Shown here: positions 36,093 through 48,545 of the stretch, in pieces | Position numbering within the stretch: the stretch's first letter is position 1 | Layout: the number at the start of each line of letters is the position of its first letter | Assembly: GCA_028386065.3 (NCBI GenBank) | Contig: JAKUCV010000874.1 | Coordinates: 62,001-126,000, forward strand | Direction: 5' to 3' | From: Turnera subulata | Lineage: Eukaryota; Streptophyta; Magnoliopsida; Malpighiales; Passifloraceae | Length of the DNA: 64,000 nucleotides | Translations under genes and position numbers: made by a program | Notes under the pieces: model-generated | What the model saw: the letters and a program-made list of their open reading frames with translations, nothing else | Told to the model about the DNA's origin: nothing | Databases searched by the model: none

Positions 36093-37580
36093 ATAGTTAT
36101 AAAATTTTGCTAAGGGGCATAGGCTGTTGAGTCTTGGCTAGTACCCATCGAGTTAGAGGTTGGGGGTTTGGTGAGAGACTTATGTCTTATATATTTTGTT
36201 TGTGTTTTATATGTTGTTCTATTTTTGTGTTTGCTTGATATGCAAATCGGAAAATTCATGGACATGTTGTTTGGGCATGAAATGGTTGAGAATGTGGTAC
36301 TAAAGGAAGTGAGCAATGGTGTTGTGAATTTGGAAATGTTTAAAGCATAATGGATGATGTTGCAGAACCTAAGGATGAGCAAGGTATGAGGGAAATGTTT
36401 GTGATTGTAGAGTTTTGGTTTACAACTTGCAATAAAGGATGCATGATGTTTGTGTTGGAATTTTAAGTGTTACAAGTAGTAACATATGGAGGGAAGGTTT
36501 ATGAATGGTCTGGACAAATCCCACAGGTGAGGGTATTTGAGTTGGTTTGGGTTACTTTGATATGTGTGTGAAGTACTTCATCTTTTTGTGAGGTATAAGC
36601 GGAGTGGCGCTGCGGAAGCGTGATTTGCTTATTTGGGATGCTATTGGCATGCTGTCGTGCTGTTGATGGGCAGTTAGCACGCTGCAACATTGTTGGTGCC
36701 CAATCGGTGCAATTGGTGTTCATACGGCCGCAGCCAATCAAGAGTTGCCAAATATCAGGGGAATTTTGGCCCAGTTAGGGCAATAGGCTTGGTTGGCCGA
36801 TTAGAGCTCGATTATGCATACTAGTATACGAGTAGAGCATTTTGAGGTTCGGTTGGGACAGTTGGCCTTGTTGGTCAATTGGTATAGCGATGTGCGGGTA
36901 GCATACTTTGTGGCCAGATGAGATAATTGGTCGTGACGGCCAATTGGCTGGTTGAGTGCAAGTAGTGCACCATTATGGGGTGAATAAGAGAAAGAAGGTA
37001 TTAGTGATGAGAAAATGAACATATGGGTTAAGATAGCTTAGAGAGCTATGTATCATGTTAAAGAGTTATAGTGGGAACTCATATGGTTACATTTGGAAGG
37101 CTAACAGTACATTGCACAATTTTACTTGATTTTACTTTGTGGCCACAATTTATAATGTTATGAAAGAAATATGCAAGTACTATTTAGCCTAACCATTTGT
37201 ACCGCGATAAGGAGTGCTAGATTGTTGATAGAACTAGAATCTATAAGATTCCTATTGAATCGTCAAGGTTTGTGAAACGGGTTAATGTGAGTTATGTTCA
37301 TAAGGATATATGAGGATTGTACATTTGGATTGTCCATTGTAAGTATCAAATGTGAGAGACATTAAGGAGTTGAGGTTGAAGTCGAGAGTGAAATTCGAGG
37401 CCAATGGATAGGAGATACATTGGACTGAGTTATGAGTTGAGTAGCACAGTTGAGATATATTGGAAGTAATGAGGAATAATGGGATAGCATATGAGCATAA
37501 TGGGGAAGATGATTGAGAGTTACATCAACGGGTTGATGTTATCTGTAAGGATAGAGTAACATCTGAATTTCGCGGACGAA
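36093..37580 (+). other. Element C internal region, non-coding
   Basis: A stretch rich in GTTGGC/CCAATTGG-like words, with no domain-bearing frame. It ends in CGGACGAAATTCTTGAAGG, the usual lead-in to a Ty3/gypsy polypurine tract. Confidence 0.75.
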
Positions 37581-37586
37581 ATTCTT

Positions 37587-37600
37587 GAAGGAGGGGATGA
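37587..37600 (+). other. Polypurine tract of element C
   Basis: GAAGGAGGGGATGA immediately before the 3' LTR; the expected plus-strand primer. Confidence 0.75.
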
Positions 37601-39992
37601 TGTGATGCCCCGGGTACACTTAGGTACCAAGGGGGAATACTTATTTGATGAGAGCCGGGTGTTACTTGTCCTTCGAGGACATTTTACTTAGTTGGATTGT
37701 GTATTCGGTATCTTGTGTGTGATGCTCACATTTCATGTGTACATGATACTATGGGTTTCGGATCAGTAACACATGCTAGTAGTGGATTGAGGATAGTGAT
37801 GCACATAGGCTTGGCCTAGTGTGCGCAAACGGGTTCATGGTGACCCGAAGGCACGGATGATCTATTTAGCGGATACCGAGTGCTCGACTTGATTAATCAG
37901 TCAATAAGTGATGGATTATGTTGGTAATATATTAATTAGGTGCAATAAGTGCATTGGAGGCACAATTGCACAAGGGAAATACCCGTTGGCTCGAGTTGGC
38001 ACGAAATGGTGCACAACGGGGGCACCGGGGTGTCCGTCGGTGTACAATTGGACCCGATGATGTGTAAACTCATGATTGGCCAAACCGACCAATCAGAATG
38101 AGACGTGTGTCTCGGGAATAAGCTGCTGGTGGTTTTAGTGTGCAAGCTAGTAGGTTGAGTGTCATGGTTCAATTGGTAGGAAAACAAGCACGAGGTGGCA
38201 CGTGCTTGTGCAAGTGGCAGCACTTAGGCAAGAGGTGGCAAGTGGGAGCTTACTCACCTACTTGCCTATGCTTTAAGGGGGTGAAGCAGGCACCTCTTAC
38301 TCATTTGTTCCAGATGAAATTCGTGTAGAGAGAGAGAGGGGAAAGAGAGGAAAAGGAGAGAGGTAGAGAGGTGAGGCTATGGTGGTTCTGCTCTCGGGCA
38401 GAATGACCCTTGCTCACAAAAAATAGGATTCCGGCCAAAATACCGGTTGGAATTGAGTGAAACCAAAGCCTATGATTAGATAACATCTGTAGCTTTCATA
38501 TGGGACCAGTTATGTAGGTTTTGGAGTAGAAATGAGAGAGTTATAGACTCTCCAAATTGACTGTGCTGCGACTGTCCAGTAGCAGTCATGCTGCTTGACC
38601 TAGTGTTGGTATTAAAAGCATATCTGAGGATAAAGAGCTCGGATTAGGTTGTTCTTTGGTGTTCTGGAAAGCTGAGACATAGGGCTACAACTCTTATGTT
38701 GAGGCCCGAACCTGGTTCAGCCGTTAAGGGCGTTAGATTTCGGGTTGAATTTCCTACTAGTGCAGGGCAGCTTCTGCCCGAATTGTGAAAGATAAGTGTT
38801 GTGACTTTGGATTGTGATTTCTATGCTACGGCTGCTATGATTGTGTTATAATGTGTATTTATGTGTGTGTGACAGAGACTTATGACCCCAGGATGCCCAA
38901 GGGCTCCAAAGGGTAGGAATTCTTAGCATTTGGTGCCTAAGTGCTAGGTAAGTAGATGATGCGTACTTGTGATAGTTGCTAATGTGTGCTTGCTGGGTAG
39001 ATAGCCCAATTGCTTGGTTTGCTTGCTGTTGGCACCTATGGTGCATTCTGTAATGGTTATTTTCCTATGGTTGGCTTGCTGGTTATGCCCAAGGGGCTGT
39101 GCATCATTTGCATTTGCATCATTGCATTCATGGAGATCGTTGGCCAATAGATCATGTGGGTAGTGCAAGCGGGGCTTGTACGTACCGAGAGATTGGTGGG
39201 CACTTGTGATGTGCGCCACATGACAGGTTATGGAACCTTGCGGAGGATTATTCCTGCTTGGTATTATTGACAGGTTGGGTCACTGCGGTGTGGGATCCGC
39301 TTGGCCAAAGGGTGGTGCTACAAATGGCGCTGTGTGTGGCTCAGTAGCAAGCCATATGCACATTGTTGGATATTCGGTTATGCCTCGTACGTGGGGCTGT
39401 GGGATTCGGTTCTGCATGTGTGTAGGGCTGCCGGGTTATGCAAGTAGGCCCGGAGTACATCACTTGGCTTACCCGTGGGCCTGATCACGGAGGACCGGTT
39501 ACCTTGCTGATTGGATGCATGTTTGCTATGCATTGCATGCTTTGAGTGGTTATTGCTTGTGTGCACATTTGCTTACTGAGTTTTATACTCACCCCCCTAT
39601 CCTCCTCCCCTTGTCTTGCAGGTGCGAGAAAGAGTGTACGGGCAGTAGGTCGATGGGTATATAACCGGGATGGTCATTTAATTGGTTGTTAAATTGTAAT
39701 AATTTGCTAAAGAACTTATAACTCAGTTTATAAGTGGTAATGCCCCTTGTAGCAAGAATTTTATAACATTAGTGATTATGGCTTAGTAAATGAGTTTATA
39801 TAATTAATATCTTCTGTTGCCTTTGTGTATGTTGTTTTGCTTCCGTTTATACTGCGCTTGAGTTTTGGTTAGTAACCCGCTAGGCAAAGGCGACTAGCAT
39901 CGATGTGTTCGAGTATAGGCCTTGGGGTGCCTTGTGGCACGATGTGGGTGCACATGGTGCCTGGCCGGTCATGCTTAGGCGGGGGCGTGACA
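37601..39992 (+). repeat. Element C 3' LTR
   Basis: TGTGATGCCCC to GCGTGACA, near-identical to 33686-36076. Confidence 0.95.
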
Positions 39993-39997
39993 CCCTT

Positions 39998-40766
39998 AGC
40001 AAGTGCTCTTAGTTAATCTTTTAAGGAAAAATGGTTGCCCTCTTTAAGGACCTCCTAGATAACTCAAAGTGCAGCTAGATAAGCTCCCCTATGAGTTGGG
40101 GGCTAGAGTGATGGAACATTCTACCAAAAGGGTCGTCATGGACGTTGACTTGCTAGGAACATCCCACCAAAAGAGCTCCCGTCATGTCATTGAGGAACCA
40201 TGAGTACCTATGAGTCAAGGAACTCCTTCCGAGCTGGTCCTAACTTATTGGGAGCATTCCATTGAAAGATGGCTATAGGTCATATCGCTTATGGAAATCA
40301 CAAAAGTAAGAAAATGGGAGGCCATGCAGTTAAATCTAGTTGAAAAAACAACAAAAAGGCAAAAAGTCTTGTGATAAGTAAAGAGTGGGGGCTTCATACA
40401 AATCCAAATGAGACTTCCTGCAGGTCCGGAAAAAGGTGTAAAAGCCAAAATCAGCTTAATATGAGCTCAACAAAATCCTCAAATGGCCTTATATAAGGAC
40501 CACTAACTTGGGCAGGGGGCTTAATGGGCGTTCAATTTCGACAAAATAAAATTCAAGTCAAACTTTTGGTCACTAAGTGAGCTTGCATCAACAAGGGGGT
40601 AATCCACAAACTCAATGAAAGACTCAAATAGACTTGTTGAGATCCTGATTAAATTAGCCAAGTAAGGCGATCTAATGCGTGAGGACAACTAAAGTAAAAG
40701 CATTTCTTGGAGAAAATAAACTCTAAGGAATATTGTTACACAATTTCTCTCAGAGTTGAGGGCTAG
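39998..40766 (+). other. Element B internal region, right of C
   Basis: Non-coding. It contains GAGTTGGGGGCTAGAG near 40092, similar to the weak polypurine tract at 40755-40766; both fit the 3' end of Tat-like elements. Confidence 0.6.
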
Positions 40767-41305
40767 TGATAACATATGGAATTTCACCCTTAGCCCAACA
40801 ATAAGATCAAGTCTTAGGTCCAAGCCCATCCTGGACCACCAAGGCTAAGGTCCAGGGAGAAGCCTTAAGTCCAAGCCCGCCCGAGACCTCCAAGGCTAAG
40901 GTTCGTTTGACCAAGTCTAGCTTGGACCACCAAGTCTTAGGTCCAAGGCAAGGAATTATGTCCAAGTCCAGCTTGGACCACCAAGGGGCTGAATTCCCCT
41001 ATAAATAGACCTTCTTTACAACTTCTCAAGGGACCTTGCTCATTCATCTAAATTCTTACTCTCTCTCTTGCCTCCTCTCTCTACAAAATCCTCTATCGGA
41101 CTTAGGCATCGGAGTGTTAACCGAGGTCACAAACCCTGGACCTCCCCGGGTCCTACTCTTTGTTGGTCTTTGCAGGTCCTATAGGCAACCTTCCCAGGTC
41201 CTACTCTCTCCAGGTCCTAGTCTTTACTGATCCCTGCAAGTCCTACAAGCACAAGGACCTTCCCAAAGGCATCGTCCATATAAAGGTAAATCCAGTATTT
41301 TTACA
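40767..41305 (+). repeat. Element B 3' LTR
   Basis: 539 bp, matching 28585-29123 except at about 11 positions. TATA box at 41000-41007. It is followed by the ACCGT target duplication. Confidence 0.95.
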
Positions 41306-43765
41306 ACCGTACACAGTAAACACGTGCCAGTACATACAATATAAAATACAATTATAGTAATCCCAAATACAACATCCGTCACCCGATCCCGGGGATCATT
41401 ATTCAATCCATAACAATCTAAAAGCCCAACAGCAGCAACAAAATACATATAATACAGCAACAACAACATATAAAATACAGCAGCGGAAGTCTTAGAATGA
41501 GATGCAGCAGAGGTATGAATCCGGGGACTGGTGTAGTAGAAACAGCAGCTGGCCGAACCACGTACCTGTACTATGAGCAACTCATCCTACGGGATGAAAC
41601 CCCGCAGGCGAGGGGTGAGTCCGAAGTGCTCACCGACGAAGGATAAACAGTAATATGCAGGTACCACAATCAAACTCAATTATCTAGTCGTACCACTACT
41701 TTCTATGTGCAAATAAGTCGTCAACAAAACTTCCAATTATCCAATTATCTCATCATATCAGTTTATCCACAATCAACCATCAACAACAACAGCAAAAATA
41801 CCACAATCAAACTCAATTGGCTCAGCAGTTCAACCAGGCAAAATAATCACAGAAAAACAAACACAGTATCATGTGAACCATACCAAAGGTTATCCATCCT
41901 CACCTTCGTCGATTTCCCTACTCTTGGAAGTCCTCAAATTGTCCCGGCTCTGGTTCCTCGGGATACTGTTTGTTATCAGCTCCTAAATAGCAAACAATAG
42001 CATATACTCACATAAGATGCACATAAATGCAAATGATGCTATACCGTAAAAAGAAAACCTAAACTGGTTCGTTTACGTCCCGGTGAAACCCCGTTATCAA
42101 CATCATTCACCATTTATTATTCCTGTGTCAAAATACCATACTGTATTTATACCCGGTTATTATTCCGGTATAATACTTTGATAATCCCCTTTCCAAAATA
42201 TTTGATAAAAATAATTATCACCACCTATTTTCTTCTTAAAAAATTATAGTTATAATCTCTCTCTTTTTTTTTTAGAAATTAGTCACGCATATATATATTT
42301 TACGGTAAAACATTTACATAGTTTATTTCCTTAAGAGTATTTACTATAGTCATGTTATGCTCATCTTATTTTCTTGTAAATTTTTATTTACCATATCATA
42401 TTTACATATTTCCAAAAGTTCCTACCTTATAGTATTATGCTTATTGTCTTATTTATTTATTTCCAAAGTCATATTCCTTCTACGATATACCATATACCCT
42501 TCCATATTATTTCTAGAAATATAAGCCTTGCAATTATTATTATTATTATTTTTTTTCCAGTTAATTTCTTTTTTTTTCCAAAATTTCCATATTTGTTTAT
42601 TTATATTTTATTATTATTATTATTTTTTTTACTGGACTAGGCCTGATTAGTACTGTCCAGCCCACTACATAGAGCCCAGGCAGGCCCACGCAGCGAGCCC
42701 AGTAGAACCACTAGCCCAACCCACTCCAAACCCAAGCTCCAAGCCCAACACCCAAAACCAAAACCCAAGCCCATACCCCATCAGGCCGGGTCAACCCGCG
42801 ACCCGCATCATGACCCATCCGGGTCGAAATCCCCACAAACGGGTCTACTCACCTCGGGGTTTGCAGACGGCGGCGGCGCGACGGCGAGCTGGCGAGGACG
42901 ACGCCTGTGGCGAGGCGAGGGCGGCTGACGAGGCGACGTGCTGCGGTGGCTGCAGGAGAGGAGGAGGCGGTCGTTGTGGTGTCGTGTGAGCTGGTGACTT
43001 CGTCGGATCGAGTTCTACGGCGGCGGCGTCTTACAGCGGGCGACGAGTGAGGAGGAAGAGGGGAGGAAGGAGGAGAAGATGGTGGCGGCGTGGGGTTGTG
43101 GTGGTGCAGGTGGCGTCGATGGTGGTAGGCGCGGGTGTGGCTCGGGAAAGGAGAAGAAGAAAGAAAGAAAAAGAAAAAGAAAAGGAAAAAAAGAAAGGGA
43201 GAGGGGGTCTCGGGTGATGTGTGTGTGTGTGTGTGTGTGTTTTTTTTTTCCTGGTTGGTTTTTAGTATTGCAGGAAGGGAAGGATACTCGGTTGTAGGGA
43301 AGGAGAAGATGAGTTGGGTGTGTGTTTGAATGCAGAAGGGAAGAGCAATTTATAGGCGGGAAAAAGGAATGTAGGAAAAATTTAGTGGAGAAGGAAGATA
43401 TTCAGTGGACGGCAGATGAATATGGCGTATTGGGAGGCTGCCTCCATTATGCAGTTACTATGCTGCATAGTGAAGCATGTTTTATCCGGACCAGAAAATA
43501 ACTGTAATGCCCTCTTGACTTAATTTCTAGCCCGATAATTCGAGGTTAAACCTGACTTTTCTTAAGATTCCTGGACCCGAAAAATGCCAACTCTGGTCTG
43601 AAAAATCCGCAGAAAAATCGGGAACGTGGGGTAAGGGTCGGTTTCGGAATCTGATGCATTATTTACCCTGAAATAATTACCCAAGATTAATTTCATTAGG
43701 TAAATTACTTGTACAAATCATTTTACAGTCTTGGTAAAAACACAAATTTTACCCGGGCCATTATA
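41306..43765 (-). repeat. Element A 3' LTR, main part
   Basis: Matches 48565-51381 with two deletions, of about 23 bp near 41330 and about 290 bp near 41665. Read on the minus strand it begins TATAATGGCCCGGG; the other copy keeps the canonical TGTAACGGCCCGGG. It includes a GC-rich block (42860-43150) and a TATAAA on the minus strand at 43349-43354. Confidence 0.93.
43349..43354 (-). promoter_or_regulatory. TATA box in element A LTR
   Basis: TATAAA (in CCCGCCTATAAATTGCTC) on the minus strand. The same motif is at 50966-50971 in the 5' LTR, where it would drive the element transcript. Confidence 0.6.
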
Positions 43766-43785
43766 GTCTACCCCCCTTAAAAGAA
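43766..43785 (-). other. Polypurine tract of element A
   Basis: On the minus strand TTTTAAGGGGGGTAGAC directly precedes the 3' LTR, preceded in turn by GACAAAATTC. This is the usual form in Tekay-like elements and fixes the orientation. Confidence 0.85.
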
Positions 43786-43806
43786 TTTTGTCCTCAAAAT
43801 TCATTC

Positions 43807-44193
43807 CTATTCTGTGAAAAGATGCGGATACTGGGACCACATGTGTTCTTCAACTTCCCATGTAGACTCGTTAGCGGAATGCTTACTCCACTTGACCTTG
43901 ACCATAGGAATGGTACGGTTCCGCAACTGCCAAACTTCTCGAGCAAGAATCTGTTCCGGCACTTCTGTGTAGGTAAGATCCTCTGCTACCTCAACATCCA
44001 CTGGGGCAACAATGTGACTAAGATCCGACCGATATCTCCTCAGCATAGAGACATGGAACACGTCATGAATACGTGATAGCTCATCAGGTAAGGATAACCT
44101 GTAAGCTAGTGGTCCAATTCTCTCCACAATCTCATAAGGTCAGATATACCTTGGGCTCAGCTTCCCTCTCTTGCCGAACCTAATCACACCCTT
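43807..44193 (-). pseudogene. Element A integrase tail and chromodomain-like segment
   Basis: Same frame as integrase, after a TAG (44194-44196) and containing a TGA (44140-44142). Readable parts include DVFHVSMLRRY, the GPY/F-region landmark of Ty3/gypsy integrases. The end, VKVKWSKHSANESTWEVEEH, matches a chromodomain, the module that guides chromoviruses to chromatin. Confidence 0.85.
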
Positions 44194-45111
44194 CTAAGGT
44201 GCTACTCTAAGGAAAACCTTCTCACCAGTATTGTACTCCATCTCACGTCGGTGCTTGTCGGCGTAGCTCTTTTGCCGATCCTGAGCAGCTCTCATACACT
44301 GTCTCACCGTCTGGATCTTGTCCACTGTCTGTTGGACTAATTCCGGTCCAACGATCAGTCTCATACCTTCTTCATCCCAACACACTGGACTTCTACACTT
44401 CCTTCCATAGAGAGCCTCAAAAGGTGGCATACCAATGCTGGAATGGTAGCCGTTGTTATAAGCAAACTTTGCCAAGGGTAGATACTTATCCCAACTCCCA
44501 CTGAAGTTAAGTGCACAAGCCCTCAACATGTCCTCCAGTGTCTGTATAGTCCTCTCAGACTGTCCATCTGTCTGAGGATGAAAAGTAGTGCTGAAGCTCA
44601 ACTTGGTTCCCAAAGCAGCTTGTAAGCTCTTCCAGAAACGTGATGTGAACCTCGAATCTTTGTATGAGACTATAGACTTTGGAATCCCATGTAGTCTCAC
44701 AACCTCAGCAACATACTTACCCGCCAATGTGTCCATGGTATCAGTTTGGCAGAAACGTAGAAAATGTGCTGATTTCGTTAATCGATCAACGATGACCCAA
44801 ATAGCATCATGCTGCCTCCGAGTCATCGGTAAACCAATCACGAAATCCATAGCGATCTTCTCCCACTTCCACTCTGGCACTGACAAAGATCTCAACTTTC
44901 CTGCTGGAGCTTGATGCTCAGCTTTCACCTGTTGGCAAGTAAGACATCTTGCAACATACTCTGCTACATCCTTCTTCATACGAGGCCACCAAAAATGGCT
45001 CTTAAGGTTCTGATACATCTTGGTGCTTCCAGGATGCATCGCATATGGCATCATATGACCTTCTTCCAGGATCTGACTATGTAGATTACTGACATTGGGT
45101 ACACATACCCG
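44194..45111 (-). pseudogene. Element A integrase
   Basis: Integrase core of a Ty3/gypsy element. The HHCC zinc region is present (HPGS...HFWWP...CLTC). Acidic residues of the D,D,E triad are visible in AMDFVIGLP, YKDSRFTSRFW and TDGQSERT. Integrase joins element cDNA to host DNA. It is separated from RNase H by a TAA at 45112-45114 in the same frame and ends at a TAG, so no full-length product is possible. Confidence 0.93.
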
Positions 45112-46639
45112 TTACCCAATCATCAGTGCTCCATCATCAACTATACAGAACTTGTCCTCTTTTCCACTCCTTACTCCTTCTTTAAGCTTGATCAGGTCGG
45201 GATCTCCATCTTGTAACTCCACTATCCATCCTCTCAGATTAGACTTGACACTCATGTGTGCCAGTAAAGCTCCTGTATCATCAACTGTCAAACCGACTCC
45301 CAACTTCCTTAACTCGATAAGTGAGAACATCGAGTAGCTAGTGGAAGTATCCTCTGGTTGTCTCCGGCTCAAGGCATCCGCTACTACATTAGCCTTTCCT
45401 GGGTGATACTCGATAGTACAGTCATAGTCATTAAGTAACTCAACCCAACGTCTCTGTCGTAGGTTAAGCTCCTTCTGAGTCATGATGTACTTAAGACTCT
45501 TGTGATTAGTGAAAATCCGACACTTCTCCCCAATTAAGTAGTGTCTCAAAATCTTCAAAGCCAAAATCACAGCTGCCATCTCAAGATCATGCTTCAGATA
45601 ATTCTTCTCATGAGTCCTCAACTGCCTAGAGGCGTAGACAATCACCCGTCCTTCTTGCATCAGCACGGCTCCTAAACCAAGTCTCGATGCATCACAAAAC
45701 AACACATATTCAACTCCGAGCTTTGGTACTGTCAGAACCAGTGCTGTGGTCAGCTTCCTTTTGAGCTCTTCAAAACTCTGCTGACATTCCGGGCTCCAAA
45801 CAAATGCCTGTTCTTTCCTTAACAGCTTGGTCATGGGACTTGCTATCAAAGAAAAACCTTCGATGAACCTCCGATAGTATCCTGCAAGTCCAAGAAAACT
45901 TCTGACTTCAGATACATTCTTTGGTGGTTCCCACTCCATCACGGCCTTTACCTTGGCAGGGTCAACCTTTATTCCATCCCCCCCTACCATATGTCTAAGG
46001 AATGAAACTTCTCCAAGCCAAAATTCACACTTGCTGAATTTGGCATACAACTGCTTTTCCCGTAACCTCTGTAATACTATCCTCAAATGCTCCTCATGCT
46101 CCTCCTTGCTCTTAGAGTAAATGAGGATATCATCGATGAAGACCACAATAAACTTATCCAGAAACTCATTCAAGACCAAGTGCATCAAGCACATGAATAC
46201 TGCTGGTGCATTGGTCAATCCGAACGGTACCACTGTGAACTCAAAATGACCATACCATGTGCGGAAGGCAGTCTTCGGTATGTCCTTCTCTGCAATCTTG
46301 ATCTGATGATACCCAGACCAAAGATCAATCTTGGAAAACACAGTGGCTCCCTGTAACTGGTCAAATAAATCATCAATCCTAGGCAACGGGTACTTGTTCT
46401 TAATTGTCACCTTGTTCAGCTGGCGGTAATCTACACACATCCGCAAGCTACCATCCTTCTCCTTGACAAATAGAACTGGTGCACCCCATGGTAAGGTACT
46501 GGGTCTGATGAAACCCTTTTCTAACAGCTCATCCAACTGCTTCTTCAGCTCCTAGAGCTCTATTGGTGCCATCCTGTATGAAGCCATCGATATGGGTGTG
46601 ACTCCTGGCATCAGGTCGATGGTATACTCAACCTCTCTA
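45112..46639 (-). pseudogene. Element A reverse transcriptase and RNase H
   Basis: A 474-codon open stretch (46536-45112) preceded by an in-frame TAG at 46552-46554. Reverse transcriptase landmarks are [31 protein letters not shown] and the catalytic FIDD (about 46129-46140). RNase H follows, with [26 protein letters not shown] and VVADALSRR. The order RT, RNase H, integrase marks it as Ty3/gypsy rather than copia. Confidence 0.94.
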
Positions 46640-47223
46640 TCAGGGCAAACCTGGCAAATCATCTCGGAAGACATCAAGGAACTCCTTCACCACTGATATA
46701 TCTCCCGGGGTAGGATCCCGTGTATCAACACTTGTGATGTGGTTCAACAAAACACCTGGACCATGCGACTTCACTCCAGAATCCTGCATAGCAGAGATGC
46801 TACACGTAGCAGCAGCTCTCCTAATACCTGTTACCAAAACTTGTCGTCCACCATCGGAAGTCAGCAGCACTTCCTTAGTCCGACAGTTCACCAGGGCATT
46901 ATACCGTGACAACCAATCCATCCCTAGGATTATGTCGAATCCCCCCATATTCATCATAACCAAACGTGCTAAGAAAACCTCGTCATTATAAGAAAGGAGA
47001 ACATCCTTGCACACTTGTGTTAATCCACTATGCCAGCGGGTAACCTAACCCTCAACGGACATGCTAAACTCTCTTCCTTACAGCTATATTGTATGGCAAA
47101 ACTCTGAGTGATAAAAGAATGTGTGGCATCAGGATCAATCAAAGTGTATGCAATACTATCGAAAGCTGTAAAGGTACCTGCAATAACATCAGCATTCTCT
47201 GGATCACCCTCAGCCATGATCAC
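46640..47223 (-). pseudogene. Element A aspartic protease
   Basis: Two overlapping frames. 47223-47020 has the active-site region LIDPDATHSFI, where the third residue of the DPGA-type motif is Asp instead of Gly. 47014-46640 continues with FDIILGMDWLSRYNA, the second protease landmark. A frameshift lies near 47015-47030 and another near 46640 before RT. The protease would process the gag-pol precursor. Confidence 0.85.
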
Positions 47224-48422
47224 AAATGCCCTCGGAGTGGTTGCACTCTGGTCATGGCTGACTGTGCCCGAGTAGGAGCAACTCCTCGTCCACGGCCTCG
47301 GCCAACTCCAGAACCACTAGGTACGCTGGCCACTGATGCTTGTACAGTGTGAGCAGGAACAACAACTCCAAATCTTCCCAACTTAGGACATGAACTACGG
47401 TAATGCCCAACTTCATTGCACTCAAAGCACCTCACCCTAGTCAGAGGAGGCCTAGGGCGAGTGTCTCCAGAAGAAGTCCCTCCAAATTGGGTCCATGAAC
47501 TCCCACGATTGTTGTTGTAGCTGTTGCTCCATCCTCGACCCTGAGATACTGGCATGGATTGAGTCTGTCCATACCCTGACCTGTTACCGGTGCTCTGGAA
47601 CCTCTTGTTCTGATTCCCAGTATTCTGTGCAGATTTCCTCTTCCGGACTTCTTCCATCTCTCTCTCGTTCCCGATCCAGATAACTTCTGCTCGAAGAGCA
47701 TCAGCAAGCATGTCCTGGTAAGTCTCATAAACTTTGCACCCCATAACTGTCTGGATGTAGGATCGCAAACCATCCTAGAAGCGCTTGCATCTGGCCTCTG
47801 GTGTGGACACATACTCTGATGCATAGATGGATAAGCGATCAAACTGGATCTCATACTCGTTCACCGACTGTTTGCTTAGCTATCGCAGACTCAGGAATTC
47901 TCGCTTGAGCTGGTCCTGGTAAAGATCTGTGACAAACTTCCTTCGAAACATTTCTGTAAACTGTGCCCAAGGTATGGTGACTGGTTTCACCATGTCACGT
48001 GTTGCCGAATCCCACTAATCCACAGCAACATTGCGAAACATGGATGCAACATACCTAGCCCACCTGTCATCTGTACATCTCAGCTTCAACATCACTCGGT
48101 GAGCTTGACGAAGCCATTCATCAGCTGCTTGTGGGTTAATAACCCCTGTGAAGGCATCAAGACCTAGCTTAGACAGCTTGGTGTAAACAGGATCCTCAAC
48201 AGGTCCTTGATTCTCTTGTTTACGAGCTTCCCTAGCCTCCAAACAGGCATCTCTAGCATTCTGTTGCTGTAAGATCTGCGCCATGGTGTGCATCATCTGT
48301 GTGGTGTCCGCTGGTACAAGCACGGGTACTTGTCCACCCACGACCGGTTGCGGCTGGTCGACCGATACTTGGTCATCTTCCAAACGCTGCTCAACATGCT
48401 GGTTTCCTCCCACCGGATCCAT
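47220..48422 (-). pseudogene. Element A gag
   Basis: One frame from an ATG at 48422, broken by three in-frame TAG codons (48015-48017, 47880-47882, 47775-47777). The middle part resembles the retrotransposon gag domain (AADEWLRQAHRVMLKL). The C-terminal part has the zinc knuckle CFECNEVGHYRSSC at 47388-47429 and a Gly/Arg-rich tail. Gag forms the particle that packages the element RNA. Confidence 0.9.
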
Positions 48423-48525
48423 TCGTACCTATATGAGAATGTATGCATGCATGTTATGCCAAGAGAATGACCAGACTATGCACATATAGGCAACAAACAG
48501 CACAATTATGACCCTAAGGACCTAC

Positions 48526-48545
48526 AGCCCGCTCCGCTACCAAAC
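48526..48545 (-). other. Primer-binding-type site of element A
   Basis: On the minus strand TTTGGTAGCGGAGCGGGC follows the 5' LTR. The core TGGTAGCGGAGC is shared with element C and differs from the usual initiator-Met complement at three positions. Confidence 0.7.

Larger units (their letters stand above)
33686..39992 (+). mobile_element. Element C: gene-less LTR element with 2.39-kb LTRs, nested in B
   Basis: LTRs at 33686-36076 and 37601-39992 begin TGTGATRCCCCGGG and end RTGACA. They are flanked by the 5-bp duplication CCCTT (33681-33685 and 39993-39997). A primer-binding-type sequence, TGGTAGCGGAGC, starts at 36081, and a polypurine stretch (GAAGGAGGGGATGA) directly precedes the right LTR. 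The interior is only 1.52 kb and has no gag or pol, so this is a LARD-like element needing proteins from elsewhere. In the first 255 bp the LTRs differ at about 7 positions, mostly transitions. Confidence 0.93.
28585..41305 (+). mobile_element. Element B: Tat-like LTR element without gag-pol
   Basis: This element spans 12.7 kb, half of it the nested element C. LTRs of 539 bp each (28585-29123 and 40767-41305) are flanked by the 5-bp duplication ACCGT. A primer-binding site, TTGGCGCCGTCTGTGGGAA, starts at 29124, the form seen in plant Tat-lineage Ty3/gypsy elements. The region before the right LTR ends GTTGAGGGCTAG, a weak polypurine tract. I see no reverse transcriptase, integrase or gag domain, so it is a non-autonomous, LARD-like derivative. 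By eye the LTRs differ at about 11 of 539 positions. The interior is dominated by short palindromes with a constant loop (separate entries). Confidence 0.9.
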
